Part shown: positions 42,801 to 54,648 of the stretch, piece after piece | How positions within the stretch are numbered: the first letter of the stretch is position 1 | Layout of the letters: each line of letters begins with the position of its first letter | Origin: Rattus norvegicus | Taxonomy: Eukaryota; Chordata; Mammalia; Rodentia; Muridae | NCBI RefSeq assembly: GCF_036323735.1 | Contig: NC_086026.1 | Coordinates: 67,033,539-67,097,538 of the forward strand | Direction: 5' to 3' | Length of the DNA stretch: 64,000 bases | Position numbers and translations under genes: made by a program | Notes under the pieces: generated by a model | The model's input: the letters and a program-made list of their open reading frames with translations, nothing else | Databases searched by the model: none | Told to the model about the DNA's origin: nothing

Positions 42801-43850
42801 AGGGAGTAGGACTGATACCACTCTCAACACTAAGGGTCATTGCAGCCTCTGGGGACCCACTAATAGGGTGGACAGAGTGACTGCCTCCCTGAATAGCCCA
42901 AGGAGTGCAGAACTGTTCTGTGCCCTGGTCGCTCACCAGCAAACTGGAGGGAAAGAAGAGATTCAAAGGCTATTCCCAGCTGGGGCTGAGCTGGTTCTCA
43001 GTAGGTTTATCATCTGTGTCCCCTTTCTGTCTCACGCGTAGGTAACCGTGTGTCTCTTGGTCTCTTGGTGTCAGCCTCTGCTCATCTGCTCCTAGCTCCC
43101 AATCCCAGCCCTGGAGACCAGGAGAACACTGAAGACAACTGAGAGCCAGGGGACAAGCCCAGGCTCTGTAAAACTGGCCCTGAGCACTGGGGACTGTTAC
43201 AGCTGTGCTCCTGAAGCTCCAGAGGCCAGGTTAGCCCTGCCCACTTTAAGGAGATAGGCGGACCTGGCATAAGGACCTGGACACACAGAGAAACAAGGAC
43301 TGCTTGGGGGAACAGGGAGATCATGCTCTATGGCTATGGTGTGGTAGGTAGCTACAGTAAGAGATCCCTCCATTAAAATCTTGTCCTTGCTCTCTGTCTG
43401 CTATGGGGCCTAAAAAATGCCTGTGCTGACCAAACTGCTGACTTTTGATGGGTGAGGCCATGTGTGTGCCCGTCTCCATGTGGATCTTGTGACTAGGAGA
43501 GCAAGGGACAGATTTATCTGTTAGGGGTGCAAGAACCCCATATGGCTTCATGTGCCTGCTGTCATAGGGATGCCAGCACCGACCCTGTGTCCTGCTGGGA
43601 AAGCCCTCGAGTACTGGCTTTAGAGACTCAGAACTGGTGCCTCAAACAGCTGCATAATCCCCCTTCTAGGCAGGAAGACTGCAAGGAGAGTAGCTCGCCC
43701 CAGATCACACAGCTCAAGAACCACTAAGTCCTTCCTTGGTCTCCTAATCCAGGTCGGAAAGGTGCTTGCTCTCGGCTGGTTGGCATGAGCGTCCTCCACA
43801 ACCACAGGCGAGGTCAGTTTGGGGTTTGCATCTCCCTCAGCTTATCTGGC
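39880..43850. other. Intergenic sequence, repeat-poor
   Basis: Four kilobases between an ID SINE and a two-LTR MaLR-like element, with no recognised repeat or gene. Open frames here reach 136 codons and look like chance. Confidence 0.55.
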
Positions 43851-43947
43851 TGTGCTGGCTAGTTTTATGTCAGCAGGAAACAGTGTATAGTCATCAGAAA
43901 GGAAGGAGACTCAACTGAGAAAATGTCTTCATAAGATTAGGCTGCAG

Positions 43948-44131
43948 GAGAGATGGCTCAGTGGTTAAGAGCACTGACTGCTCTTCCTGAGGTCCTGAGT
44001 TCAAATTCCAGCAACCACATGGTGGCTCACAGCCATCTGCAATGGGATCTGATGCCCTCTTCTGGTGTGTGTCTGAAGACAGCTATAGTGTACTCATATA
44101 CATAAAATAAATAAATCTTAAAAAAAAAAAA
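43948..44131 (+). mobile_element. B2-type SINE inside MaLR 5' LTR
   Basis: Flanked by AGATTAGGCTGCAG and AGACTAGGCTGCAG, a one-mismatch duplication. Confidence 0.85.
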
Positions 44132-45495
44132 AGACTAGGCTGCAGGCAAGCATGTGGAACATTTTCTTAAATAGTGACTGATGGGAGGATGGGAGGCCCA
44201 CTGTGAGTGGTGCCAGCCCTGGGCTGGTGGTCCTGGCCTCTGTAAGAAAGCAAGCCATGAGAAAGTCATGAGGAAGTCACTGAGCAGGATTCATTTCTCC
44301 ATGGCTTCTGCATCAGCTCCTGCTTCCAGGTTTCTGCCCTGTTTGAGTTTCTGTTCTGATCAATTCCAGCGATGAACAGTGATGTGGAAGTGTAAGTTGA
44401 GTTAACCCTTTCCTTCCCAAGTTGCTTTTGGGTGTGGTATTCCATCAAGCAATAATAACCCCAACTAAGACTGGTACCAGGATAAACTAGCACCAGAATA
44501 AACTGGTACCAGGGTAATGGGCAAGACTATAGCAGATCTGACCATGTTTGGGGAAGGATTATGAAAAGACTTTGGAATATTTGGGCTAGAAAAGCCATTG
44601 AACGTTGAGAGCTTAGTGGGATCTTCTTTGGGAGCTTGGAAGATAAGAAGGCTGATCATTAAGATGATGGAGGCCTGGTTTGTGAGGTTTTTGGAGGGAA
44701 GCAATGACCCTACTGGGCCATTTTCTGTGAGGTCTACAGTGTCTGATCAGCTGGGGCTAAAGAGTGATTAACAAGAGGCCAGCATCATGGAAGTAAGCCT
44801 TTGCCTTACTGAGACAATTGATGCTCACCAGCTCTAGCTTAGAAATTAGCTGTGCTTGAGACCAGCATCTCTGAGGTGAAACCTCTGGGAAGTACTTCCT
44901 GAGAGTCAGCACTCAGAACCTGTGTTAGTCCGAGGTTGCTAAGGTTGTGCCTCGCGTTGGCAACCAAACTTGGTAGTGAAAGGGCCAACAGGTGATACTG
45001 GCTTTGAAGGCATGGGGAGCAGCTGAGGCTTGGCACTGTGAGCGGTCAGGAGAGGCCATTGGTGAAGCCTCAGTAGCAGTTGGCAGGCCAGGACTGAAGG
45101 GGTCATGCAGAGAAATTGAGGTTTGGCACCATGAAGAGAGCCCAGGAGAAGCTGCTGGTGAAAGTACAGCCCAGCTGCAGCAGGCCCAGCATTTTGGAGA
45201 TGCCAGTACCATGGAAAGACCACCCAAAACAGCAGTAGCAGGGAGCGGACTCCACCGAAGCCTAGAGGACAAGCTCTGTACACTACAGAGGGTGGAGTCG
45301 GAGAGGTGACCCAAGCCCTTAGGAGGAGTCCAGAAGACTGTGAAGATCCCAGACTTTAGACACTGGGTCATTTCCACATTGGAGCTTGGTTTTGCTTTGA
45401 TCTGATTGTGACTGTGTCCTGATTCTTCCCTCTCAAAGGGAGGAAATATTTATTCGCTTTTATAGGAGCCCACAGTTTGACTGAAAAAAATTTTT

Positions 45496-45582
45496 TTTTC
45501 TTTTTTTCGGAGCTGGGGACCGAACCCAGGGCCTTGTACTTGCTAGGCAAGTGCTCTACCACTGAGCTAAATCCCTAACCTC
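45496..45582 (-). mobile_element. ID SINE inside MaLR internal sequence
   Basis: Reverse ID body. Flanking duplication CTGAAAAAATTTTT-like on both sides. Confidence 0.85.
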
Positions 45583-45589
45583 TGAAAAA

Positions 45590-45785
45590 ATTTTTAATGA
45601 TTTATTTATTTTTACTCTATGTTCGTTGGTGTTTTGCCTGCACATATGTCTATGTGAAGATTTCAGATCCCCTGGAGCTGGAGTTATAGACAGTTGTGAG
45701 CTGTCATGCAGGTGCTGGGAATTGAACCTGGGTCCTTTGGAAGGGCAGTCAGTACTTCTAACTTCTGACTCATCTCTCCAGCCCT
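45590..45785 (-). mobile_element. B3-type SINE
   Basis: Reverse SINE ending ACTCATCTCTCCAGCCC, more diverged than the B2 copies. Nested in MaLR internal sequence. Confidence 0.7.
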
Positions 45786-46419
45786 AAGAGAAACTAAATT
45801 TTAAAAGATATTTTAGATTTTTAAAGGACTTTGGATTTTTAAATAGAATTTTAAAGTGTTTGAGCTTGTGAAGACTGTCAGACTTTTAAGACTTGCAATA
45901 TTTTATATGGTGATGCTCATATTAATGTGTGTTCTTGGGGATGAACAAGAAAGGAAAAGTTATGGCTTAACAATGATGTGTTTGTGTGTCGAGCTGACAA
46001 GGGCTCAATTGGGCTGGCTAGTTTCATTTCAACTTGTCACAAGCTAGAGTCATCAGAAAGGAAGGAACCTCAATTGAGAAAATGCCTCCATGAGATCAGG
46101 TTGTAGGCATGACAGCCTGTAGGGCATTTTCTTAATTAGTAATTGATCAGGGGAGGATCCAGCCCTTGGTTGGTGCCATCCCTGGACTGATGGCCTGGGT
46201 TCTATAAGAAAGCAGGCTGAGCAAACCATGAGGGGCAAGCCAGTGAACAGCACTGGTCTCTGCATCAGCTCCTGCCTTCAGGTTCCTGCCCGGTTTGAAT
46301 TCCTTCCCTGATTCCCTTTCATGATGAAGAGTGGAGGAAGTGATAGCTGAATAAACCCTTTCCTCTCCAGTTAGCTTTTGGTCATGGCGCTTCATCACAG
46401 CAAATAGAAACCCTATGAC

Positions 46420-46896
46420 TGTTAGGGTCCAAGGATTGCCCAGGAATGGCACCCCAGACTCAAGTGGTATGCAAAAGCAAAGAGCTAACGCTTCAGCTGA
46501 CTTCCCTGCATGCATGGGTCTCCCATTTGGGATTGGAGACCTCTGGTAGACTCTCAGGCCCAGCTTTTATTGTTAGGGGAATTCCACGGAGGGGTCTGTG
46601 TCCTTTTACCTTGATTGGTTAGCTCTCTCTCTAGGGGTCTGGCTGACTGTACAATTGGTTGGGATCTGGAGACATCCCGGGGGGTTGTTTACTCATTCTA
46701 GCTACCTATTTTTACTTTAGGCCAGATGACAAGGTGTCTTCAGATTGGCTGCCCACTGTTGTGGTTGGCTGACCATAGATAGGTTCCTGGATCTGGGTTC
46801 TCATTTCTGGGAAACAGAAACTTAGGCCTAGTCTCCCAAATGGCCAGTTTGCAGCTTGTCATGGAGTCAGCCTGGCTCTAGCTAAGAGTCCTCTCA
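46420..46896 (-). mobile_element. LTR-like element related to 4791-5173
   Basis: Starts TGTTAGGGTCCAAGGATTGC and ends near TTGCAGCTTGTCATGGAGTC, matching both ends of the 4791 element. It abuts the 3' end of the MaLR element at 46419. No clear target-site duplication was found. Confidence 0.5.
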
Positions 46897-46899
46897 AAC

Positions 46900-48510
46900 C
46901 CTTGGCCATTCTTTTCCTGGATGTCCTTTCCTACTCTGCCATTGATTTCCCCCCTCCCATCTATATCAGCAGGGGTATACAGACTCAGCCGTGCCTGCTT
47001 GCCTCTCTGCTGAGTTTCCTGAGACTCTTGACTCAGCATTTTAGGATTGCCCCAGTGGTTCCTCTACACAGCCTACCTATTGAGGATCCCTTCCTGAATC
47101 GTTGGATGTGGGGTGAGGGAAAAATGGGCACCTGCCAAATGCCCCACTTCCCGACATGGAGAGAGCTGGATTTTGGTGAGAGCAGATTATTTCTCAGGAT
47201 GTAGATTTGATGGAGAGATTATAGACAGGTCAAGGGAGTCTCACACATTGAGAAGACGTCAATTTGACCTCTGGGGGTGACCTATAGCAGGAGGGGGCTA
47301 CCATCCATAGATGAAGCATCCTAAGCCTCCCCCACTCCTTGCCCCAGCTCCTATTTGTGTCCGTGGCTCCAGGGTAGGGCAGGCCACAAGCTTGTTAAAA
47401 CTGCCCGCCTCTCACCATCTTGGCCTTGGTCTTTTGATGTGTGGGGCCTTGTTTTGTAGCCTGGGCTGGTCTCAAGTTCCTGGGCTTAAATGATCTTCCT
47501 GCCCCAGCCTCTTCAACTGCTGGTACTACAGACATATGGACTATGCCTGGCTCCCCTGTCCTTCATGTATCTTAGTCATTGTTTGGGTTTGTACTTCAAT
47601 GTCCCCAAGCTCAGCAACCACAGCCACCCCTTCCTATTCCAGCCACTCTAACTCTGGACCAGGCTGGCCTCGATCTCAGATATCTGTCTGCCTCTGCCTC
47701 CCAAGTGGTGAGATGAAAGGCGTGTGCCACCACTGCCTGGCCTGCATGCCATTCCTTAGCAGTTCCTTCTATCCAGTCATGGCTCAAAATTCTTGCCAAG
47801 TCCCTCAACCTCCACATCCCTTTCCTTCTAACGATGACCTCTGTTTCTTCAGAGAATATAATGGCTCTCCTTCTGTATTAGTCATGGTTCTCTAGAATCA
47901 CAGAACTAATGGAATGTCACTCTATAAAGGGAAATAATTGGAATGACTTAGAGCTTGCCGTCCAACTAACCCAACACTGGGCAGCTGTGAGAAGTCCGAG
48001 AATCTAGCAATTGTTCAGTCCCACAAGGCTAGTTGTTTCCGTTGGTCTTCTGTATAAGCTGGAATCCTGAAGAAGTAGGTTCCAGCAGATGTGCTGGCAA
48101 GTAAATACAAGGGGCAAAAAAGAGCAAACCCTTCCTTTTTCCATTGTCTTTATGTAGGCCTCCAGCAAAAGGTATGACCCAGATTAAAGGTTGGATTTGG
48201 AACTTGCTCTGTCCCAGGCTGGCCTTGAACTCAGGGATCTGCTTGTCTCTATCTCATGACATTAAAGGCATGTGCAACCTTGCCTTGGCCTAAGATTTTC
48301 GTGGCCACTATATCTCAAGATCTGGATCACAGATGTGCCCTCCATTTCTGAATTATAGTTCATTCCAGATGTGGTCAGGTGACAACCATCACGCCGCCAG
48401 AGGAGGAACACAGTCTGTTTGTGGTCTTTGACTTTGTGCAGGGTTTTTAGGCACACTGCCATGCTCTGCTTCCACTGGCTCTGAGGAACTCCAGCAGAGG
48501 AGAGGTGGCC
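46900..48510. other. Intergenic sequence with B1 fragments
   Basis: Contains minus-strand B1 pieces at about 47430-47560, 47640-47750 and 48204-48290, and a minus-strand MaLR-type LTR-like stretch starting near 47876. No gene seen. Confidence 0.55.
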
Positions 48511-48514
48511 AGTC

Positions 48515-49310
48515 ATGGTGTACTTGCTGGATTTAAGTCAACTGGACACAAGCTAGAGTCATCAGTGAGGAAGGAGTTGAGGAAATGCCTCCATGAGATC
48601 CAATTGTAAAGCATTATCTCAACTAGTGTAAGTGTTGGGGTTCAGGAATCCCCCCACAAACCACATGAACACAGATCTCAGTCAGACAGGGATAGTTTAT
48701 TGAATGCACACCTAAGACTGATTGATCATGTACATAGCCAAGACTTCAGGAGCTGAAGCTATCTATGACCCTGAATATTTCTCAGGGCCAGCTTATAAAG
48801 GCTAAAACCACAGATCATACAGAGATGCTGGAAGTGCTGACCAGTGGTTGGCTATGATTCAAGCTATTCTAGATACAACTGTTCATATTGACCTTTAATT
48901 TGATGGGTCCTAAGTGGAGCTTATAGTTGTGGAGTTTCTGAAGATTAGCAAACCTCATAACATATACAACATAACAAGGTGTGTGGTCAGCATGACCCTG
49001 CTCTGGATTGAGTTATTTTTCTGCATCAATGGCTGGCAGGCATTTTACAGTGACTGTATGAAATAGTTGGCAGACAGGGAACAAAATGGCTACAGCTGTG
49101 TTAGTGGGGCAGGCCTTAATAGTAAGAAAGCAGGCTGAGCAAGCCAGGGGAAGCAAACCAGTAAGCAGCACCCCTCCACGGCTTCTGCATCAGCTCCTGC
49201 CTCCTGGGTCCCCTGTTGAGTTCCTGTCCTGACTTCCTTCAATAATGAATTATTCCTTGAATAATGAATATGGAAGCATAAGCCAAATAAATAAATAAAC
49301 TTTAATTAGT
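48515..49310 (+). mobile_element. MaLR-type LTR with nested LTR-like insertion
   Basis: The flanks (48515-48632 and about 49105-49310) are the same family as the 43851 LTR. The middle, starting TGTTGGGGTTCAGGAA at about 48633, is a different LTR-like sequence with a minus-strand AATAAA near 48697. Ends of the insertion are not firmly placed. Confidence 0.5.
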
Positions 49311-49320
49311 TCAGATCCTG
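49311..49320. repeat. 10-bp target-site duplication, left copy
   Basis: TCAGATCCTG, identical to 50137-50146. The pair brackets the B2 plus SSBP1 unit. Confidence 0.75.
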
Positions 49321-49948
49321 GTTTTTTTTTTGGAATGGATTTTTTTATATAAAATTTTTAATTTTTGTCTTTAAACTACAAACTGTACATGATTTGCAAA
49401 GGAGACTGTACCAAACAATGATCAACAAAGAATCATCCGTTCTATGGCTTTTCTCTAGTCTGGTCACTCAGAAATATAATGTTATCAGCTATGATTATTG
49501 TTGCTTGCCACCTCGCATTGTTTTTATCCATGTATTCACCATAGTCCATTTTGCCTTCCTTTTTCACATACTGATAAGCCACATCTCTGAGGCCTGGCCG
49601 AAACACTGATATTCTGTGCCATGTCGTCTTTTGACTGACGTCACTCATTTGGTATACTTCACTGTCCCCTGATCGCCACATCTCATTTGTTGCTAGAGAA
49701 AATATCGTGACTGGGTTTTTTTCCCTCCACCTGTCTCATGACAGGGTCCTGACCTACTCGCCCAAGTAACTGAACACGATTCAGAGATCGTTCAAGAACC
49801 AAACTGCTGGCTACTTCAGACTCCTGTCTTACAAACTGACGAAATACCTGTAACACAGGTCTTCGAAACATGGCTTCGGTTTTCTTATAACCTAATCTTT
49901 AGGCTTTTCCTGACGTGCAAGACCAGACTGCCAGCAGCTCACTTCCCT
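49321..49948 (-). pseudogene. SSBP1 processed pseudogene
   Basis: The minus strand carries an intronless copy of mitochondrial single-stranded DNA-binding protein. It starts MFRRPVLQVFRQFVRQESEV at 49871, continues LERSLNRVQLLGRVGQD, and later reads MWRSGDSEVY and TTWHRISVFRPGLRDVAYQY to a stop at 49442. An extra A in an A-run after VEGK shifts the frame, and a run of about six codons is missing after YVKK, so it cannot encode the normal protein. A 3' UTR-like segment and a terminal A tract (T on the plus strand near 49322-49331) mark it as retroposed. It is joined at its 5' end to a B2 SINE. Confidence 0.93.
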
Positions 49949-50135
49949 CTTTTTTTTTTTTTTTAAGATTTATTTTATTTATGAGTACACTGTAGCTGTT
50001 TTCAGACAGATCAGAAGAGGGCATCTGATCCCCATTACAGATGGGTGTGAGCCACCATGTGGTTGCTGGGAATTGAACTCAGGACCTCTGGAAGAGCAGT
50101 CAGTGCTCTTAACCGCTGAGCCATCTCTCCAGCCC
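49949..50135 (-). mobile_element. B2 SINE fused to the 5' side of the SSBP1 pseudogene
   Basis: A near full-length B2-type SINE on the minus strand (GGGCTGGAGAGATGGCTCAG at its 5' end) with its A tail directly abutting the pseudogene 5' UTR. It has no target-site duplication of its own; a 10-bp repeat brackets SINE plus pseudogene together. Confidence 0.85.
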
Positions 50136-50136
50136 A

Positions 50137-50146
50137 TCAGATCCTG
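50137..50146. repeat. 10-bp target-site duplication, right copy
   Basis: TCAGATCCTG. On the minus strand the flank reads TTAAAAACAGGATCTGA, resembling an L1 endonuclease TT/AAAA site next to the insertion. Confidence 0.75.
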
Positions 50147-51379
50147 TTTTTAATGATGGTTCTTAAACCCTTTAACCTCCTTTGTAGCCACCACCACCCA
50201 CAAGAGGTAGTGGAAAAGAAAGGATATGGGATGGGAAGTGGACCTGTTAGAAAGTTGGTTTTGCTTCTTTCTTTCTTTCTTTTTCTTTTCTTTTCTTTTT
50301 TTTTTTTTTTAGCAATTCCCATCTGTGTTGTCTGGAAATTGGCAGTTCAGTTCACAGGTTAGCAGTAGCAGCCTGATCCACTCGCAAACACTTCACGGAT
50401 ACAGCAGCAGTCCAGTAGAGTTGGGATAGCAAACAGGAATCAGAAGTGGTGGCACTGCCTAGCAGAGACAGCCAGGCTTCAGCCTCTTCTCAAACAAGCA
50501 GGAGGTACTAGGAGAAGTTCTCGGCTGTGCCTGTCTCAGGGAGGACTCAAGACCCTCAAGCATAGCACAGCAAGCTGTACCAGCAAGCCTAGCTCAGCCT
50601 CCATCACTGTCCATCAAGTTCTAGTTATACTCCCTCCAAATAGCCTGAGTCCTCAGAAGTGGCAAGAAACACACCAGCAGGTTTTTTTTGGTGCATTTCT
50701 CTCTATAGAGTCCCAACAAATGGAGCTCAACTACGGGATGTAAGGCGGACCAATACATGCGTGTTGTTAGCTAAGAATCCTTCATCACGTGTCCTTTCAC
50801 ATGTTTGCTTTAGCAGAACATCCTTTCACCTATGTCTGCTTCCGTGAAACACTCCTTCACATGTTTGCCCCAGCAAAACACCATCCAACACAACTGACTT
50901 TCCAAAGAACCCTTCAAGTGTCCACTTCATAAACCCTTTTCTCTCCAGCTTACTTTAGCAATAGAAACCCTAACCAAGACACATGGATAGCAGCAGAGGT
51001 TTTTACCTCAGGGTGCTAGGGCCACCAGGTGGCCCAGGATGGGCACAGGGTATAGCTAAGACCTGTTGACAGACACCCGTGGATCCTTTACCTCCCTTTT
51101 TCCTTCTCAAGAGGGCCGCCATTTTGAGTCCAATCCTCACCCTTCGGCTCATCAAGCACACTCCTACTCAATATTTACATGTGTACCATGAGCAGTAAGT
51201 GCTTCACAGGCCGCACAACATGAGCACTGGGCATACGGCACTTGGCATGGTGGTTGTGGATAATCCAGCACCGCCTACTGTGGGCCTAGCCTTTCAACCT
51301 CTCTGCCTGTTTCTTCATCTGTAAAGTAGGTTAAAAAAAAATGGTAAGTCCTACCTGATAAATAGGTAGAGGACTGAAT

Positions 51380-51740
51380 TAGTTACATTTCCACTGCTGG
51401 GAGGAAAACTACCATTGCCAAGGCAATTGATAAAAGACAGTGTTTATTGGTGCCAACAGTCCGAAGGGTTGGAGTCCATGGGCATCACAGCAGGGAGCAT
51501 GGCAGGCACGCTGGCAAGGCACTGAAGCAGAGGCTGAGAGCTCACATTTGCTGCACAAGGAGTCAACGAGGAGAGACGTGTATGGTGTGGGGCTTTTTGA
51601 AACCTCAAAGCCCTCCCCCAGTGTCACACCTCCTCCAACAAGATCACAGCCCCTAGTCCTCCTCAAACATGTCCACCAACTGGGGACCAAGTATTCAAAT
51701 ATATGAGCTTACGGGGACCATCCTCACTCAGACCACCACA
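51380..51740 (-). mobile_element. MaLR-type LTR fragment
   Basis: Same family and orientation as 10868-11190 (shared CACCTCCTCCAACAAGATCA region and poly(A)-side start), more diverged. Confidence 0.45.
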
Positions 51741-52694
51741 AAAATAAAAAGGACTTAGTCCGTGTAGATGCCAGAGGAGAGACCCCAGCCCATGCCAGGT
51801 TCAGTGGCTGCTCATTGCTGCCTCCAGAGCTCACTGCTGTGACACACACCCAGGGGTGACTTTTCTGAGCCCTGGGGGGGCAAGCGTTTACTCAGAAACT
51901 GGTTTCCAAATCTGTCAGGCCACTTCCCCCCAGCCCCCAAGGAGGAAATCCCCACCACTCATACTAATCCGGACGGGGTATGGCTGTACGACCTCGGAGC
52001 TATGCAGTGTGTGTGCACTTTGATTCCTAGTGAAGTCGGCTGTGTTCTGTCTTCTGAGCTACTCTAGTGCCAGGCACAAGTCCCACCGAGCTACTTCTCC
52101 AGCTCTATCTTCATCTTCTGAAATACGGTTGTTTGTGGCTCCTGCCTCCTTTTTCTTCAGACTGGGTCCTGTGCAGCTCAGGGAGTCTCCCACTCCTTAT
52201 GTAGCCAGTGGTATTCTTGAACTTCTGATTGTCCTGCCTCTACCTCCCAAGGGCTGAGGAGCCTACGTCTCTACACCCACGTTTCCTGCTCTCCTGTCTG
52301 CTTTTGTCTTAGTAATGAAGAAGCCTTCAACAATCTATCTCACTACTACCTTTGCAAGCACTCTTTCCCAGTTTGTCTTTTTGGAAACAGGACCAAGCTG
52401 GACTCTGTTTCATAGATGACTGCTTCTTTCTGAGTACTGGCATTCAAGGCATCTGCCACCATGTGTGGCTTTGTTTTTATTTTCAATGTGTGTGTATTTT
52501 GCTTGCATGTATGCATGCATGTATGCATGTGTACCACATGTGTGCTTGGTGCCCTTGGAGGCCAGAAGAGGGCGCTGGATCCCCTAGTATTGCAATTACA
52601 GATGGTGCGATCACCACGCAGAGATTAGGAATCAAATCAGAGTTCCTGAAGGAGCAGGCAGTGTTCCTAATAGCTATTATTTTATGGTTTGATG

Positions 52695-52698
<4 letters not shown>

Positions 52699-52755
<57 letters not shown>
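52699..52755 (+). repeat. TG microsatellite
   Basis: About 28 TG units, pure. Confidence 0.95.
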
Positions 52756-52757
<2 letters not shown>

Positions 52758-53699
52758 TGGTGGGGTGTGAAGTTTGAAAATATTTTCCCCCGCTCTGGCA
52801 TCTTGAAATAGAAGGAACTACAGCGGCCTGGTGTGTTTCTCAGACTCAGTTGATGAATTATTTGGAAAGGATTGGGAGGTGTAGTCTTATGGAGCAGGTA
52901 GTTGGGGGAGGTGTATCACTGGGGATGGGCTTTGTGTTTCCAAAGTCCACACCAGACCAACTGTCTGCCTCTCTTCCTCCTGCCTGTGCATCAGGATGTA
53001 AGGCTCTCTGCTCTGCTCCAGTGCCATATCGGTCTACCTCCCATCACGAGTAACTAACCTGTACAACAAGCAAGTCCAGAATTAAATGCTTTCTGGTAAG
53101 TTGTCTTGGGTTACGGTGTCTGCTCACAGCAACAGAACGGTAACTGAGACAGTCTCCAAGCCCCCTACAGTGTCACTCCTTACCTCCTGGCCCTGAAGCC
53201 TGAGGCTGGCTCTAGGCGTGACACACGGCTGGTGACTAGGGATTAAAGTGATGGTCAGTTTTTATTTTTTAGATAGGATCTCATGTAGCCTAGGTGGGCC
53301 TGGAATTCCCTAGGTAGCTGTGATGGCTAATCTTGGTTGTCAACTTGAGTACATCTGGAAGTAACTAAAACCCAAGCACTCGGGCATTTCTGTGGGGGAT
53401 TTTTCTTGGCTGAATTGAGGTGGAAGACCCACCTTAATCTGGGCCACATCTTCCAGTGGCTGCCTACACAGAAAGAATGGAAGAAGGTAGCTTTTGCTCT
53501 TATCCTGCTTTCTCTCACTCTCACTGACAAGTTCATCTGTCCTGTTCCTGAGCCATTCTGTCCCTGGTTCTAGAAACTATTTTTTTTTTTTTTTTTTTAG
53601 GTTCCAATGTAGACTGAAAACTGGCAGCTCTTTTGTGACTTCCCTAGGATTCATGTTGTGGCTTGAACAACTGCTGGACCCTTGGCCACCGTTGGACTG

Positions 53700-53914
53700 C
53701 AGCAGTTCTTAACCTTCCTAAATGGGGGACCCTTTAATACAGCTCACGTTGATGTGATCCCCCAGCCATAAAGTTTTCATTGCTACTTCATAACTATAAC
53801 TTTGCTACTGTTATGAGTCATGAATGCCTGACATGAAGGACATCTGATGTGTCCCCCATGGAACGGTTTGACCTCCATCCCAAAGGGTTAGCAACCCACA
53901 AGTTGAGAACCACC
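53700..53914 (+). mobile_element. hAT-type nonautonomous DNA transposon
   Basis: Starts CAGCAGTTCTTAACCTTCC and ends AGTTGAGAACCACCA. Same family as the other three copies. Confidence 0.6.
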
Positions 53915-54522
53915 AGATTACTCAGATCCCAGCTGTAAACCACTCTAACATATATAATTTCAGTCTTGTTCCTTAAGGGGACCTAATTATATTAGGGTTC
54001 TCTAAATTCACAGAGCTTATAAAATGAGTCTCTTTATATACATATATATGTGATGCGCTAGCAAGGTGAGAGCAAGCAGGCAAGGGACAAAACCTTTCTT
54101 CCTCCACGTCCTAATGCAGACTTCCAGCAGAAAGTGTGGCCTGGATATTTGTTTTCCTGCCTCAAGGTCTAGATTAAAGGTGTGTGTCTTCTGACCTCAA
54201 GATCCAGATCAGAGGTGTGTGTTCCTACCTCAGAGGTCCGGACTAGAAGTGTCACCCATCTCAACCAAGCAGAATCTCTCTCACAGGCATGTTCTCCATT
54301 TCTGGATTGTAGTTCATACAGCTGCAAAGGACGACTCACTCTGCCCATCTTTCTGGTTACTCTTGCTGTTCTCATATATGTGTGGTCTCATCATTATAGC
54401 CCTAGCAGGCCTGTAACTTACAATGTCTCAGCCAGGAGGCCTCTGCTTCTTGAGTGCTAGGATTAAAGCTGTGTCCCTTTGGCTAGATCCATCTTTAAAA
54501 AAATTTTTTTTAAAAAAAATTG

Positions 54523-54648
54523 GCCAGGTGGTGGGAGAGCATGCCTTTAATCCTAGGCCTTGGGAGGCAGAGACAGGTGGATCTCTGTGTTTGAGGCCAG
54601 TCTGGGGCTACAGAGAAACCCTATCTGGGGGGGAAAAAAGGGTTTGTA
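54523..54648 (+). mobile_element. B1 SINE
   Basis: GGCCAGGTGGTGGGAGAGCA start and CTACAGAGAAACCCTATCT near the end. Near full-length. Confidence 0.75.

Larger units (their letters stand above)
43851..46419 (+). mobile_element. Two-LTR MaLR-type (ERVL-MaLR) element
   Basis: Two similar LTR-like segments (43851-44479 and 46011-46419) share the motifs AGTCATCAGAAAGGAAGGA, CATCAGCTCCTGC and a terminal AAACCCTTTCC stretch. Between them lies about 1.5 kb starting CTGGTACCAGG, the usual start of MaLR internal sequence. No coding capacity is seen. A B2 (43948-44131) split the 5' LTR, and an ID and a B3 split the internal part. The subfamily name is not certain. Confidence 0.7.

Noticed and set aside
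44925..45377. 150-codon minus-strand open frame
   Set aside because: Lies antisense within noncoding MaLR internal sequence and has no recognisable domain.
49442..49871. SSBP1 as a functional intronless gene
   Set aside because: Frameshift and internal codon loss, with poly(A) tract and flanking duplication, show a dead retrocopy.
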